Below, in pieces: positions 28,686 through 40,014 of a stretch of DNA of 64,000 bases. Both the position numbers and the translations under genes were made by a program. Source of the DNA: Apteryx mantelli (taxonomy: Eukaryota; Chordata; Aves; Apterygiformes; Apterygidae); assembly GCF_036417845.1 (NCBI RefSeq), contig NC_089978.1:136580288-136644287 (forward strand), read 5' to 3'. The notes below the pieces were generated by a model. The model did no database searches and was not told the origin of the DNA. It saw nothing but the letters and a program-made list of their open reading frames with translations. Every line of letters starts with the position of its first letter. Within the stretch, counting starts at the first letter, position 1.

Positions 28686-31600
28686 GAAAAAAATAGTCTG
28701 CTCAACATCAACAGAGACTGGATCATCTCCTTACACAGCCTCAACAGGGAAGAGAAGACTTTATCTGCAAAAGCTTGTGGTTTTATGGATCTCCAGCAGG
28801 CAGTGATGGTTACTGTCATTTCCTTTCATGGGAACGTTCTGTGGAGTTCCAAGGGCCATTCACACACTCATACACATTTAAGCAAGGAAGACCCCAGATG
28901 TGTGTGAGGACACATCTACAGCTGCGGTCATGTATTGGGTGGACTCTCTAAGCAAGCTGCACAGCATCCAGGACAGCTACAGCAGCAGACAGCTTGGTGT
29001 GGGGGGGAGCACCCAGGTATTTATGAAACTTCGCAACTGAGCAGACCTCTGTACTCACATGGGCACCCTGAGAGCAGGACCTGAGCCAGCTGGTAAATAT
29101 CTGCAGAAGCTACTGTCGTGCAAGGTCAGTTCCCTGATGTAACAAGAATAGGCTGGAAAAAACCTGGTCCAGCTCCCCAAGACATCTGCTTGGGTTTATG
29201 AACTGGACATCACCTTCCTTCCTTATCTGTTCTGTGACTAACACATTTAATCTGAAAAATGAGTGTAGTTGATAGTCGATTGAAATTGATAGTGAGAAGC
29301 TTTCTTCTGACTGACACACCCAAAACTGGTTTGTGAAGCAAAGGGGCTACAAAAGGATTCTTTGTGTAGTTTAGCTAGAGATGCCTGTGCTGAGTCAGTC
29401 TCTGTCACTTAGAGTTTCCTCTGGTCTTGTGACATGATTTTTCTAGGGCCTGATGCAAGATGCTGAAGTGGATCCCTGGTGAGCCATTGTCCAGGAATGT
29501 GCACCTCCTCTGAGGGCAGTGGCAAAGCCATTGCCTCCCCCAATGCCAAGTCTGACTTCCGATTTAAAACCTAGGAGAATAATTTATTCATATTGTCCCA
29601 GGCCAGGCCTCAACATTTTACTGCCAAAAAATAGTCGGTTTTCTGCAAGGACAAAACAAACACAAGTGAGCATGGAGTGCTGGAATAAAGAGGGAGGAGG
29701 GATTCAGGCATGGGCAGGACCCTCTGTGAAGGAGAAGGCTAGTGTTAGCAGATGTTTGGGAAGGTCAGTGCCAACACAGCATCTGCCTTCAGGGCCTCTT
29801 CTAATACAAGATCACCACCCATTTCACAGGATAAAATTGCTCCCTAGTGGTTCCATTTGTTCATACCTGAGAAAGAGTGAATGGGATCAGCCCAGATGCT
29901 CAGAGACTTCATGAAACAAGTAAAACACGTCTGACTAATGTGGTTTTGAGTTCATGAATCTAATACTCTGTAATGCCACAAATGCACTGGTATTACAATA
30001 TTCTCTCCACTTCCTTCTCCCTGTGATATTCACATGTATGCATTTGTAAGTTAGGCTTTGAGATGCCTAGTTTGACCTGCAAGAAATGGCTTGACTAGCA
30101 GCAGTGCACAATAACAGTAGCTCCTGATGTAAAACGAATAATGTGCCATGGGAAAGAGAGGAGAAAAAAAAAGCTGTTGAGTACAAGCAGAATCAGGGAA
30201 ATTGCAAGGCAAAGTTTCCAGGTGTCTTTAAAAAGCTGATTATTTTCTACATGATAGTGGAAAGACAAAAAAAAAGTCGTTCCTGTGAGTTTGATGTGAA
30301 GTGAGGAATCCCTTCCAAATCAGGCAGTAAAAAGTTGATTTAACCCTAACTAAATTAGAAAGACAAGGTTACCACACAGGTGAATTTTCTGGCTTCTAGA
30401 ACAACTGACACATCCCATCTACGAGGATCAGATCTCAGTGCTTCAGAAGAAGATGGCAAAGTCCAGAAATAAGGCAATTTGTTAAGGGGGGGAAACTCCT
30501 TCCTGTTCTCTGTAGGCAACCAGTGGTAAAATGGCATGCCTTTAAGATATTACACATTTGGTGTAGCCAATGTGGTCAACTGCACAAGCACAAGCAAAAC
30601 TTAAGCTAAAAACATCTTAGGCAATAGTTAGGCAATAGACAATAACCACCTGATCATTGGGCATATCTGCCATGAGAGCTAAACATTTCCTAAACCACTT
30701 TAGCTGTTACAACTAAAAACAAGCTAAAATGAGTTAGGGGTTTGTCAGGTCAAATCCAGACTAGGCCTGACAAGTCCTGAGGCCCAATACAGCTAGTTAT
30801 GGCAATAAAGTTGAGGTTTATCACTAGCACTGGCAACACAAGACTGGCTGAGCCGCAGTTCTATGGCACCCATCCTCTGAGAGAGAATGAAGTCATGTGA
30901 GCATCTGCTATGAAGATGTGCTGCGTGGTGCAGTATTTTCTCTGCATGCCCAGTAGGAGTTCATTCTATGCGATATTCTTATCTCTGGAATGAGACCAGC
31001 ATCCATGCTCTGTTGCAAAGAAGGCAGTACATGGAACATGAGAAAAAGGAGAAACTGTTGAGGTAAATGGTGGATCAGAAAAGCCACTCTGTGGAGTATC
31101 TGTTTGGATTTAGGATAGAAAACCAGACCTTGTATCCCACAGATGAACTTGTAGAGTCCATTTGTGATGTGCAACAGGGAACCATTACTACATTATCACT
31201 ACCAGGACAATACCAAAGAACACAATTTAAAAAACACTTTGAAAATGGTGCAAAATAGGTTAGAAAAACTGTGTTAGTTTATTCAATTGCTATGGTCCCA
31301 AAGACTCAAAAGGAGACTCTAACAAGAGTAAAATAATTCAGAGAGCTAACAATGAAGAATAAATTTTTGGCCTTTTATATTAAAACACATTATGCTAGTG
31401 TTTCCCAAACAGCTCTCCCTTCCCAGTACTGAATAGACTAGGTCCTGCAAAGCAGGAGTTCAAAAAGCAACAGTAGAAAGCAATAGGAAGTTAAAAACTC
31501 AGGTGAACATTAGTATTTTTCCAGAATGGTCTCTAAGCACTTTTAGTAATTATCATCTCCTGCAGGGAGATAGAAAACTAGAGGCTGGAAATTACCTCAG

Positions 31601-33448
31601 GAAAAGAGAGATTTGAAATTAATTTCCTTTCTGGAGATTGGCAAATTTATAACCATGTTTATTCTTATTCAGATATTAGTAGGACATAGCCAGAAATCAG
31701 TCTATTCAATGCAAGCCTGACAACATTTATTTCTACAAGCATCACTCGAAACTGGTTGGCTGATTGCCTCTTAAAAGGTCACATGGACTAACTAGAAGAA
31801 CTTTTTCAGAGATTTCTGAGGAGACAGATTTCATTGGAAAACATGACTCTGGCCAGCCTGAAAAGTTCTGTGGAGAAGCACAGATTTCAAGGAATTTTTT
31901 TCTGGATAACATTTCCAAAGGTCTCAGATGGAGCTCTGAGCAAAAGCAAGTCCAAACTGGACAAGACATGGACCTGCAGGAGAGACAAGCTGGAGCCTTC
32001 TCAAGCTTGCAAGAGGATTACACAGGGCTGCCTTGCATCCTAGGCAAGCATCCAAACTATAATGGGACAAGGCATCTTTGACAATGCTACCCTCCTGCTT
32101 TTCACTCCAGCAAACATAGCAGTATTTAAACTTCAGGCAGGCGTGAAGAACCTTGTAATGCTCCTTCCTAAATGTTGACCTGTGACAGAGGGCCATTCTG
32201 GGAAACAATGTACCCTGCTGTAAGGATCCACTAACCTCCAGGATGTTGTTAAATTCAATAGCATACACATCTATGCAGGCAGCAAAGTTGCTGAGAGGTT
32301 ATTCGTCAGGAGGAGGAGAAAGAGTATGGAGAAATGTTCCCCAATAGCTCCTATAGTTTGGGGAAATGAGACCAATCGTGTGGTGGAACTAGCATTTGGA
32401 ACGAATGGTCTCTTAATTTTTTTTTGTCTTTCAGTAGGTGACTCCTTCAGTCAGCCAAGGGAATACATTTACTGCCCACAGACAAGTGATGATTTTCTAA
32501 GGGTGGAGGAGACTACTGCTAAATCCTCAGACCTAGTAGCAATACAGTGCCTGTTAATGGACAAGTTTTACACTCTGGCTGGCCTTACAAGACATCTCTT
32601 CCATGGTTCTTCAACATCATTGAGCACCATTGAGTTGGATGAGTTGATGTTGCCAATGTAGGAGGCATCTCTCTGTGTCCCTTTCCTACTACCCTCTGAT
32701 AATACAAACTTGTAGATACACAAACACACACCTTTAGAAGCATATGAATTTAAAATACTGACCTATAAGAGTACTCATCCATGGCCTTTTAATCCCTCTC
32801 AGCACCTTTTTCTTCCTCTAACTTGAGATTTATGCAACATCATCATACTTTACTGAAACTCTCATTTAGTTTCCATACTTGGCAACTGAAAGGTAAGAGA
32901 TAACTGGTGACACCCTGTTAGTATGCAATGAGTCAGTTTTATGAGTCTGATTCCAAACCACAAAGCTCAAAGTCAGCCAGCCAGGAGGGCATGTGGGCAG
33001 AGCCCTTATCTGAGCAAGGCCCAGAATAGGTGAGTAGTTGGAAGGACTTACCTATGTGTTTATATCAGTACTACTTTTTTTTAACATTGATGATGATGGC
33101 AGTGAGTAGGGGCTCCAACACCTTTGGCACCTGACAGATCTGAGCCTCACCGGGGCACTGCCGGAAGAGAGACACAGCTAGCAGTGCTTTAGTCCAGTCA
33201 GCGAGCAGACTGTGAGGAAAGCAGCTATCATGTTGTGTGGTGGGAAGCAGGTAGGGCACAGGCTTGGGCTGGAAGTGGGCAAGATGTGAACAGCCTATAG
33301 TGATGCAGGCAGGGATTAGGGACAATCTTGCAAAGGGTTATGAATGGAGCAGAGGAGAAGTGATGGATGAGGCCATACATTGTGTTGAAGTGAGGTGGGC
33401 TGTGCACAGGAGGCCAGGTTAAGCTTTTTAAAGTATATTTAGTCTGTT
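28686..33448. other. Intergenic, no gene seen
   Basis: Several frames of 60-130 codons occur on both strands (for example 29519-29914, 31924-32268 and 32326-32661), but none shows a family motif and many overlap. I call no gene here. Confidence 0.55.
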
Positions 33449-33496
33449 TTCATTTCTGTAATCACCACAGTGTCCATGCACATATATTATAGACTC
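33449..33496 (+). repeat. 48-bp direct repeat, copy 1
   Basis: Nearly identical to 35232-35280: the core CATTTCTGTAATCACCACAG is shared, with only a few mismatches across about 48 bp. Copy 2 sits at the edge of the tandemly duplicated block, so it may mark a duplication or insertion boundary. Confidence 0.8.
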
Positions 33497-33540
33497 CAAA
33501 TATGCAAATGCTGGAACACTGCTGAACCCACAGTTCTCTT

Positions 33541-33571
33541 AAAAAAAAAAAAAAAGAAAGAAAAAAAAAAC
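33541..33571. repeat. A-rich tract
   Basis: About 30 bp of A interrupted by single G bases. It may be a poly(A) relic of a retrocopy or simple slippage; no retrocopy body was recognised beside it. Confidence 0.8.
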
Positions 33572-33750
33572 AGCAGAACCAGACTGCAAGGTCTGGGGCT
33601 TCTTCTGGGCAGGGATGGAGCTCTTCTTTCTTTTTTCTCAGGATCCAGTAAACAGCATCAGTCATCTTTTCTGTATAGCAGATTGTTAGAAGTCAAATTT
33701 GGGAGGTTTTTTGGTTCCACTGAGTCATCTTGTCTGACCTCTTGTATATG

Positions 33751-33804
33751 CCTGTGTATATGTGTATGTATATATATATATGTATATATATATGTTACAT
33801 ATAA
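33751..33804. repeat. TA/TGTA microsatellite
   Basis: Alternating TGTATATATA-type sequence. The reading frame passing over it (33470-33835) is produced by the low-complexity sequence and is not a gene. Confidence 0.85.
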
Positions 33805-34534
33805 CCCTATGTATAGCTCTAAATATTACCCATAATCTCTAAAGACTGAATTTATGCACATATTTCAGTCCACAGGAAATTAAAATATTACATACCTCAA
33901 GTAGGGAACAGGAGAAGCCACAGTACATAAGGAACTAGTACAGAGATGCAACATGGAACTGGATTCAGTACCTTCTATTTCTTTGTACGTGGGAACTGCA
34001 AGACATTCAAGTACAAAATATGACCCCTCAGTTCCCAAATCTTTTCCCCAGCCTCATATGCATGTGCTGTACTCTGTAAAATGCTAGTGCTCTAGTCAGC
34101 TACGGCAGCAACACGAGCATTCATGACTTGCCTTTTGTCTCTGTCACTTCAAGAGAGACAAAAGTTCTGGTTTCTACTACTTTCTAAGTTACTACTCAGA
34201 ATTATTACTCAGCTGCATCATTGAGCTTTGGCCTATCATGTCTCATTTAGTATGTTATTTTTTTCTGTTACACTAGATACACTGTAATATACTGTATTTC
34301 ATTTCCTTGTTCCTTTTTCACCTCCCTGGTATAAAAAAGTCTGCTGTGAACTGAACTGAATATGAGGTCAGCTCTTGCCTACAGTTTAGCCCTAGGCTGA
34401 TATATGACTCAAATGGAGTGGCTTAAAATAGAAACTTTAGCATAATGTTACAGACAAACAGAATCTGGAAAACTGACCAGGTGTCCAGAGCCATTGTCTT
34501 CTGTGACGAAGTTGCAGACATTTTTAGCAGACAC

Positions 34535-35820
34535 TGACAGGGAGCAGCAAGGGTCAGCTGCTCCCTGAAGGGTGGGGAGCCAAGCGCAGTAACATAATTG
34601 ACAGAGCAGGGGACTTACCAGACAGGGCCCAGTCCCATTTTACCCAAAGAAGGCAAGGAGGGTAGGCCTGGGGATGACAGCCAGCGTCAACCAAGAGTGC
34701 AGATCATCAGGCAAGTTTATGGTGATGAGGCAGGCAAGATCAAGCCAGGAAGTTAATCTGCAGATCAGGATCAGGTTCTGTGATGGTAACCAGGGTCAGA
34801 CCCAGTCCAGTGATCACTGAGCAGGTCTATAGTGATCAGACAGGTCCAAGTTCAAGTCAGGAAGTCAGTCTGCAAGTCAGTGTCTGGATCAACAGGACCC
34901 ATGGCCAGACACAGGCACAGCTGTGACACAAGCACAACTGCAAAGTAGCTCAGACAGGGACTGAAGACCTAGATCTGAGCTGAAATGGTTTTCCTGGGCC
35001 CATGGGCAGGGGGTAGGGGGAGGCCCCACCACCCAGTGGGTGTGTTTACTCAGGAGTCTGTGATTAGGCAGGGGTTTGACACTGTGGGGAGGTCAGAATC
35101 CAAAGCCAGGCTGGTCACCCAGGAGGAGTCATAAAAGCAAGGCCCCACACAGCTGTGGGCAAGGCTCTGTGGCAGTTGGCTGAAGGCTCATGACAGCATG
35201 AGGCAACTGTCAGGGAGCAGCAAGAGCTGGTTTCATTTCTGTAATCACCACAGTGTCCAGGCACATATATTACAGACTCAGGGGGTGTAAAGATAGACAT
35301 TAGGTCTAAATGTCTAAAAAGATCAGGGGCTGGGAGCTGGGGGCAGTAAGGCTCACAGGGCAGGGGCTCCACCACCACAGCCCCATCTCACAGTACCCAA
35401 GTGAGGTGAGTAGGTCAGACCCAGGAATGGTAGCTGGTGTCAGCTGAGGCCCAGATTGCTCAACAAGTTTATGGGGGCAAGGCAGGTCTGAGGTCAAGTC
35501 AGGAGGTCAATTTTCTGCTGAGGATCAGATCTTTTGATGGTAACCAGGGCCACATACTATCCAGTGATTGGCAGGCAGGTCTGAGGTCAAATCAGAAAGT
35601 CAATCCACAAGTCAGGGTCCGGATCAACAGGGTCCATAGCCAAGCGCAGGCATGGCTGTGACAGAACTGGAGACAGGTACACCTGTCTTGTAGCTGAGGC
35701 AGGGACTAAAGGCCCAGGGCTGAACTTAAATGGGGATACAAAGCGCACGGGCAGAAGGGGTGAGTGGAGGCTCCCAGTAAGGCTGATCAGGGCCATTAAG
35801 GCTTTTTAGTGCATTCAGGG
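34535..35820. repeat. Diverged tandem duplication, about 730-bp spacing
   Basis: Two related blocks lie head to tail: about 34575-35085 and about 35320-35820. Matching landmarks include CAAGTTTATGG (34713 and 35463), GATGGTAACCAGGG (34780 and 35536), GGATCAACAGG (about 34887 and 35621) and GCTGTGACA (about 34919 and 35655). The pair offsets are 730-755 bp. Inside each block, a segment like CAGGTCTGAGGTCAAGTCAGG occurs twice, about 100 bp apart. I do not recognise the family. A TATA-like TAAAAG at 35131-35136 is present, but no coding capacity is seen. Confidence 0.7.
35232..35280 (+). repeat. 48-bp direct repeat, copy 2
   Basis: Same sequence as 33449-33496 at about 95% identity by eye. It lies right after a second short duplicate, GTCAGGGAGCAGCAAG (about 35211), which also occurs as GACAGGGAGCAGCAAG at about 34537. 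Confidence 0.8.
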
Positions 35821-37840
35821 ACCTTACAGGCACAGATCATAATAACTGCCTTTGCACCTTTTATTGTGAAAGTGGTTTGAGTTTTTTGCTTGCTTGTGAC
35901 ACAGGAATGCCATCCATGGTCTCACTTTGGCTGAGAGCTGGTTGCAACGCAAACAGAGGCCATGTGTGATAAGCCATGGCCAACAGGGCAAAGTAAACTA
36001 GAATTAAGTGTAATACACCTTACCATGAACCATGGATCAACAAGTGACAGGAGAACCATACCTGAAGCTGCTGGAAAGATGTACTGTGGTAGCATTGTGG
36101 ACTGATTTCCTTGGCAACCTCCGCCAACAACTGGTTATAAAGACCTTCAGCAATAGAGATTGAGGAGGGACTTTGTTATATGAATGTCTGACACTGCGTA
36201 GAAGTAGAGTGCCCAGAGTGGAACTGTTATGTGTTGAAGCTGAGCTTCCACCCAAGAGCCCAGCAAAGACTGGTGATAAATCTATCAAAGCAGACACGAC
36301 TCAGTTGAAGAGTGCTGCCATTTTGTGAGTTACAAGATGTCATCTCTCTGTTTACATAAGCCAGGTTCTCTTCAGGATAGACCAATCTAAAAATGAATAA
36401 TTCTATTGACTATGTTAAAAGATTAGCAATAAAAATGAGGGAAGAACCAGACCCAATCACAGAGTTAGAGTTTAATGACTAAAATAAGTATAAACCCATG
36501 AACGTTTCTTCTAGTCTTGCAAAAATAACCTGACATCAAGGATAGGGGAAAGAGAGGTTCTATACTCATGCACTCAGTAGTGACAGCAGGGTTGTACCTC
36601 TGCATAGTATATGCCCAACAGAGGAGCGAACAATCCAGCTTGATTGCTACAAAAGATACAGCTGAATTCCTACAGTTCTTTGAGCAACTCAATGTACCTT
36701 GCTTTTCAAGGAGTTTCCAGTGGACATATCTAGTGTTCCAGTTCCAGGAAGGGTTTGTGGATAAAAATACCTTCTTAGTTCTTTTACCAGCCAACTGGAG
36801 CTGCTGAAATGCAACGGCCATGGATCATCATTCCCAAAGTCACACCACTTGGTAAATGGGGAATTTGCTTCTGTTAAATGGATCATCTGTGGATTTCTGA
36901 GTTGCTCTTTTAAGATGAAGTGCAGCTATTAGTTACATGTTATAGTTCCCCCTGAGCCAGTGGAAAGTTCTCCAGACTAGCACAGTCTTCAAATGCAGAC
37001 ACGTGTTTAAGTGATTAACAATGAGACATTAGTATAGCAGGAACTGGCATTTATTATTAGTAGTAGATCACTTTAAAACAGAGAAAAGTATCCCTTTACA
37101 CAACAAACTGTGAACTTCTGGAGTCTGCTGCCCAAGTAAGCTGTGGATGCAGATGACAGGACAGGATCAAAAGAGATCTAAGAAATTCATGGTAACAGGT
37201 CCATAAACATATACTAAAGGGAAGATACAGGGCTGTACTCCTTAGCATCCCTACTCTAATCATTGTGGATACTGAGGTAGTGTGAATGGATCAGAATGAA
37301 CCATAGAAGCTTGTCTGCTCTCCTTAAACAGCATCATCTCCTGCCACTGCTGGATAGAATGTCTGAACTATCCTCTCTGCTCTGGTGGGGCCTTTCTTGT
37401 GATATTAGGTTCACTTTTGCTCCTTTGTAGCTTTAGGTAGGAGACAAGGCTAGCGCAGAGGACAGCAAGTCTCTGGAGATGTTCCTTTTGATACCCTGAG
37501 GCATCCTACATGCAGAAGAGATTCATTTACAAGAGGCAAGGAAATAGCCTGTCTACAAAGAAATGGCTCAGAGGAACTAAGGTACAGTGAATCAGTCAAC
37601 TGTTCTGGTATTAATTTAGCTCTCCTCTTTCAGTACCCTTTTCCCATCAGTCCTTGCAGCAGTAGCCCATATCAGAGGAAGAAAAATGTTAGTAGAACAG
37701 TGGGCCTGGAACAGTTCCTCTTCTGGCTGCAACTTGCCTCCATTTCCACATCCAAGGGTTTCTCATCGGGGATATTTAGCATGGTCCAGCATACTCAAGA
37801 CTCCCATTGACAAGCTGTCTGTCCAGGACATTGGTGGCTT
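35821..37840. other. Intergenic, one weak transposase-like frame
   Basis: No supported gene. The + strand frame at about 36529-36807 has a segment (SVVTAGLYLC, then ATKDTAEFLQFFEQL) that faintly recalls the P-element/THAP9 transposase pattern. The resemblance is too weak to annotate as an element. Confidence 0.45.
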
Positions 37841-37939
37841 TTAGAAACTGGGGAATGTTAGCAACATTTTATGATTACTGTCTTTTACATACAAGCGGAA
37901 AGCTGTCTGTAGTGAAATCTCTTTGTATAATAGAGGATC
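37841..37939 (-). pseudogene. APOBEC1: APOBEC1 pseudogene: last exon
   Basis: After a good acceptor (TTTTATTTTCCTTTCAG) the frame reads DPLLYKEISLQTAFRLYV and continues to TAA at 37841-37843. This parallels the last exon of AICDA (PLYEVDDLRDAFKTLGL), including the PL, Y and AF positions. Confidence 0.7.
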
Positions 37940-38454
37940 CTGAAAGGAAAATAAAAACATGAAATTAATATCCTTTAACAATGACACTTTAGTCTTGCTG
38001 TGATTTGAAATGGACATAGCAGAAGAACTGTCTATTACTTGTAACAGCCCAGAATATTTATTTTCCAAAAATGCCACATCAGATGGATTTCCCAGATGTT
38101 CAATGATCTCCTTAGCCATAGATGTTTCACTCTCTTTCACTAAAAATAGTGTTTGTCAGAAAACTGCAATACATTGAAATCAAAATGCTGCAGAAAGTAT
38201 ATTAGTTTTGTTAGGGGGTTTTTTTGTACACAGCTGTCCCAGGCCAAGGATGTGCACCTGTTTATTCAAGCAGAGTCTCATCTCCAGGGGCACAGACTCT
38301 CAGTATTGTTGGTGTACACACTCTCTCTTTGCTCTCCTGCCCTCTACAAGTTCTGATACAGAACAAAAACAAGGGTGAAATTTCCCAGGGAACAGATACT
38401 CTGTTTTGAACAGCTCTGCTCATCTTGCAGAAACTGTACCCTTCTGACCAGTCA

Positions 38455-38573
38455 GGGAAGTTGCTGAATCAAATCTGGAAGGGAGTTCAATGAAGTATGT
38501 AGGGCTTGGTAATGCCTGGAAGGAGATGTCTGATCATTGCAAATATTGACAAAAAGTAGTTTAGCAGCATAAT
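38455..38573 (-). pseudogene. APOBEC1: APOBEC1 pseudogene: exon matching AICDA exon 4
   Basis: The - strand reads NYAAKLLFVN near the start, then RHYQALHTSLNSLPDLIQQL. This aligns with the family pattern DYxYCWxxFV, then xALHENSxxLSxxL. The expected acceptor AG reads AA and the conserved YCW is absent. The 3' boundary is uncertain. Identification rests on order, phase and this weak similarity. Confidence 0.6.
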
Positions 38574-39585
38574 TTGGAGCAGGGAAAACCATGATCAGAA
38601 ACAGGTTAGGAAGGAATCTGGGGAAGGGTTTCTGGGGTGAGACTAGAATTTCAGATGACAATCAAGGGATTTCCCATTCTGGAACATGAAGGAGATAAGC
38701 TGTGCTCTTACCCTTTGCTTTATACTGACAGAGGAAAATCTGCAGTGTTTCTCACTCAATGGAATGGGAGAGTTTTTGTGATTTTAGTTTATTGCTTTTC
38801 CCAAAAGCATGCTTCAGCAGTCTTTAAACTTCAGCTAGAGGTGAACAGCTTCTTTACTGCATTTGCCAGCTCAGTGACCCCAGACTGAAAATCATTTCAT
38901 GCGGTTACCCCCATCCTTCATAGTCTACTAACCTTAAGGCTGTGCTTGAGCTTCAACTGATTTTTACTTATCTGCGATTTGAAGTCCTTAAACCAGGAAT
39001 CACCATCAGCATTTCCATTGGCAAATGTTTTCCAACAGTAAATATAGTCTGGAAAAATGGAAACAAGATGACTGACCTGAGTAAACTCAGATACCAGACA
39101 AGCTCAGGTAACAAGACTTTGTTACTCCTGCCTTGTGTCCACACCACAGAGACAGCTTGGCCATGGACAGGATCAACTGACAGATACTGTCAACTCTGCA
39201 GCATTTGGAAACAATGCCATCCTCTTTTTTTTCCTCTCTCACCAGTGGAGGGCCCCTTCAGCCAGCTTTTTCCTAGCAGCTGCATTTCATCCTGTAGGAC
39301 AAGGGAGAAGCACCCTATCTCCCATTCCCTCGGGAGTGACAGAAAGATGGTGTCTGTAAACAGGGAGATTTTTCACACAGGTTTGATTGCTAAGACACCT
39401 GCTGCTCTTCCTCTGTAATATCTGAACATCATTTTTTGGATGTGAATCTCACTTGTTGAAAGGTGATGGATAGGCCCCCAAAGGAGATGGATGGGTACAC
39501 TGGGCACAGAAGCAACACTATGCCAGATTCACCCATGCACAAAGTTCACCATTTCACCCTTTCCCAGTCCCACAAAGGACAAGAA

Positions 39586-40012
39586 ACCTTACCTTTAGTT
39601 TCCATGACAGCAGTGGTGACATTCGCTAAGTTCACAAGGTTCTTCAGACTGTTACAGATGACCTTATCTTCTATGTAATAAAGCCGTGCTACATACATGC
39701 ATATATCCACATACAGGTGCTTCTTTAAGAAATACCATATTTCACAGCAGCAGTTTGCACAGGAATTCCAGGACAAGTACAAGCGATGGAACAGTTTATT
39801 TTTTTTTTTTATTTTATTATTTATTATTGGATCTTCTCATCCTAAAGACTTTCTGCAGGAAGTACCTTTCAGCATGAGAATGCCCTTTTTTGATCCAGTA
39901 TATCCAAGGCCGGTCCTTATTACCCCATCGGAGTTCACATAGTAGATATGTATCACATGGATTCTCACGGGGGTCAAAATGAAACTTAAATGCCTTCCTG
40001 GATATATACATG
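39586..40012 (-). pseudogene. APOBEC1: APOBEC1 pseudogene: main deaminase exon
   Basis: The exon opens after a strong acceptor (TTTCTCTTCTGTTTCAG) at 40012. The first frame reads from ATG (40011-40009) to TAA (39819-39817) and includes HAERYFLQKVF, with the zinc His and catalytic Glu kept. The second frame, shifted, reads from about 39797 to 39586 through LYLSWNSCANCC and VARLYYIEDK to VTTAVMETK. The exon ends AAAG followed by GTAAGG, the same splice phase as AICDA exon 3. The two frames are separated by the A/T tract. Confidence 0.88.
39799..39831. repeat. A/T-rich simple tract inside the APOBEC1 pseudoexon
   Basis: On the - strand this reads (AATAATAAATAATAAAATAAA plus an A-run), about 33 bp. 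It sits between the HAE helix and the cysteine motif, where intact family members encode ordinary residues leading to TWFLSWSPC. It supplies the in-frame TAA and coincides with the frame change. Confidence 0.85.
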
Positions 40013-40014
40013 CT

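Larger units (their letters stand above)
37841..40012 (-). pseudogene. APOBEC1: APOBEC1 pseudogene, decayed apoB-editing-type cytidine deaminase
   Basis: APOBEC1 deaminates cytidine in RNA (apoB mRNA in mammals) and in DNA. Three exons survive in order on the - strand: 40012-39586, about 38573-38455 and 37939-37841. The first keeps the APOBEC1 layout, one uninterrupted exon across the region that AICDA splits into exons 2 and 3. It encodes FHFDPRENPCDTYLLCELRW, then HAE, then SWNSCANCC and a YVARLYYIEDK block. Lesions: TAA and a frameshift between HAE and the cysteine motif beside an A/T-rich tract; SWSPC changed to SWNSC with the Pro lost; the acceptor before the second exon reads AA, not AG; and the YCW signature there is gone. 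The short upstream exon is not found. A divergent live gene is possible but unlikely. The nearest relative is AICDA, about 26 kb away and convergent. Confidence 0.85.
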
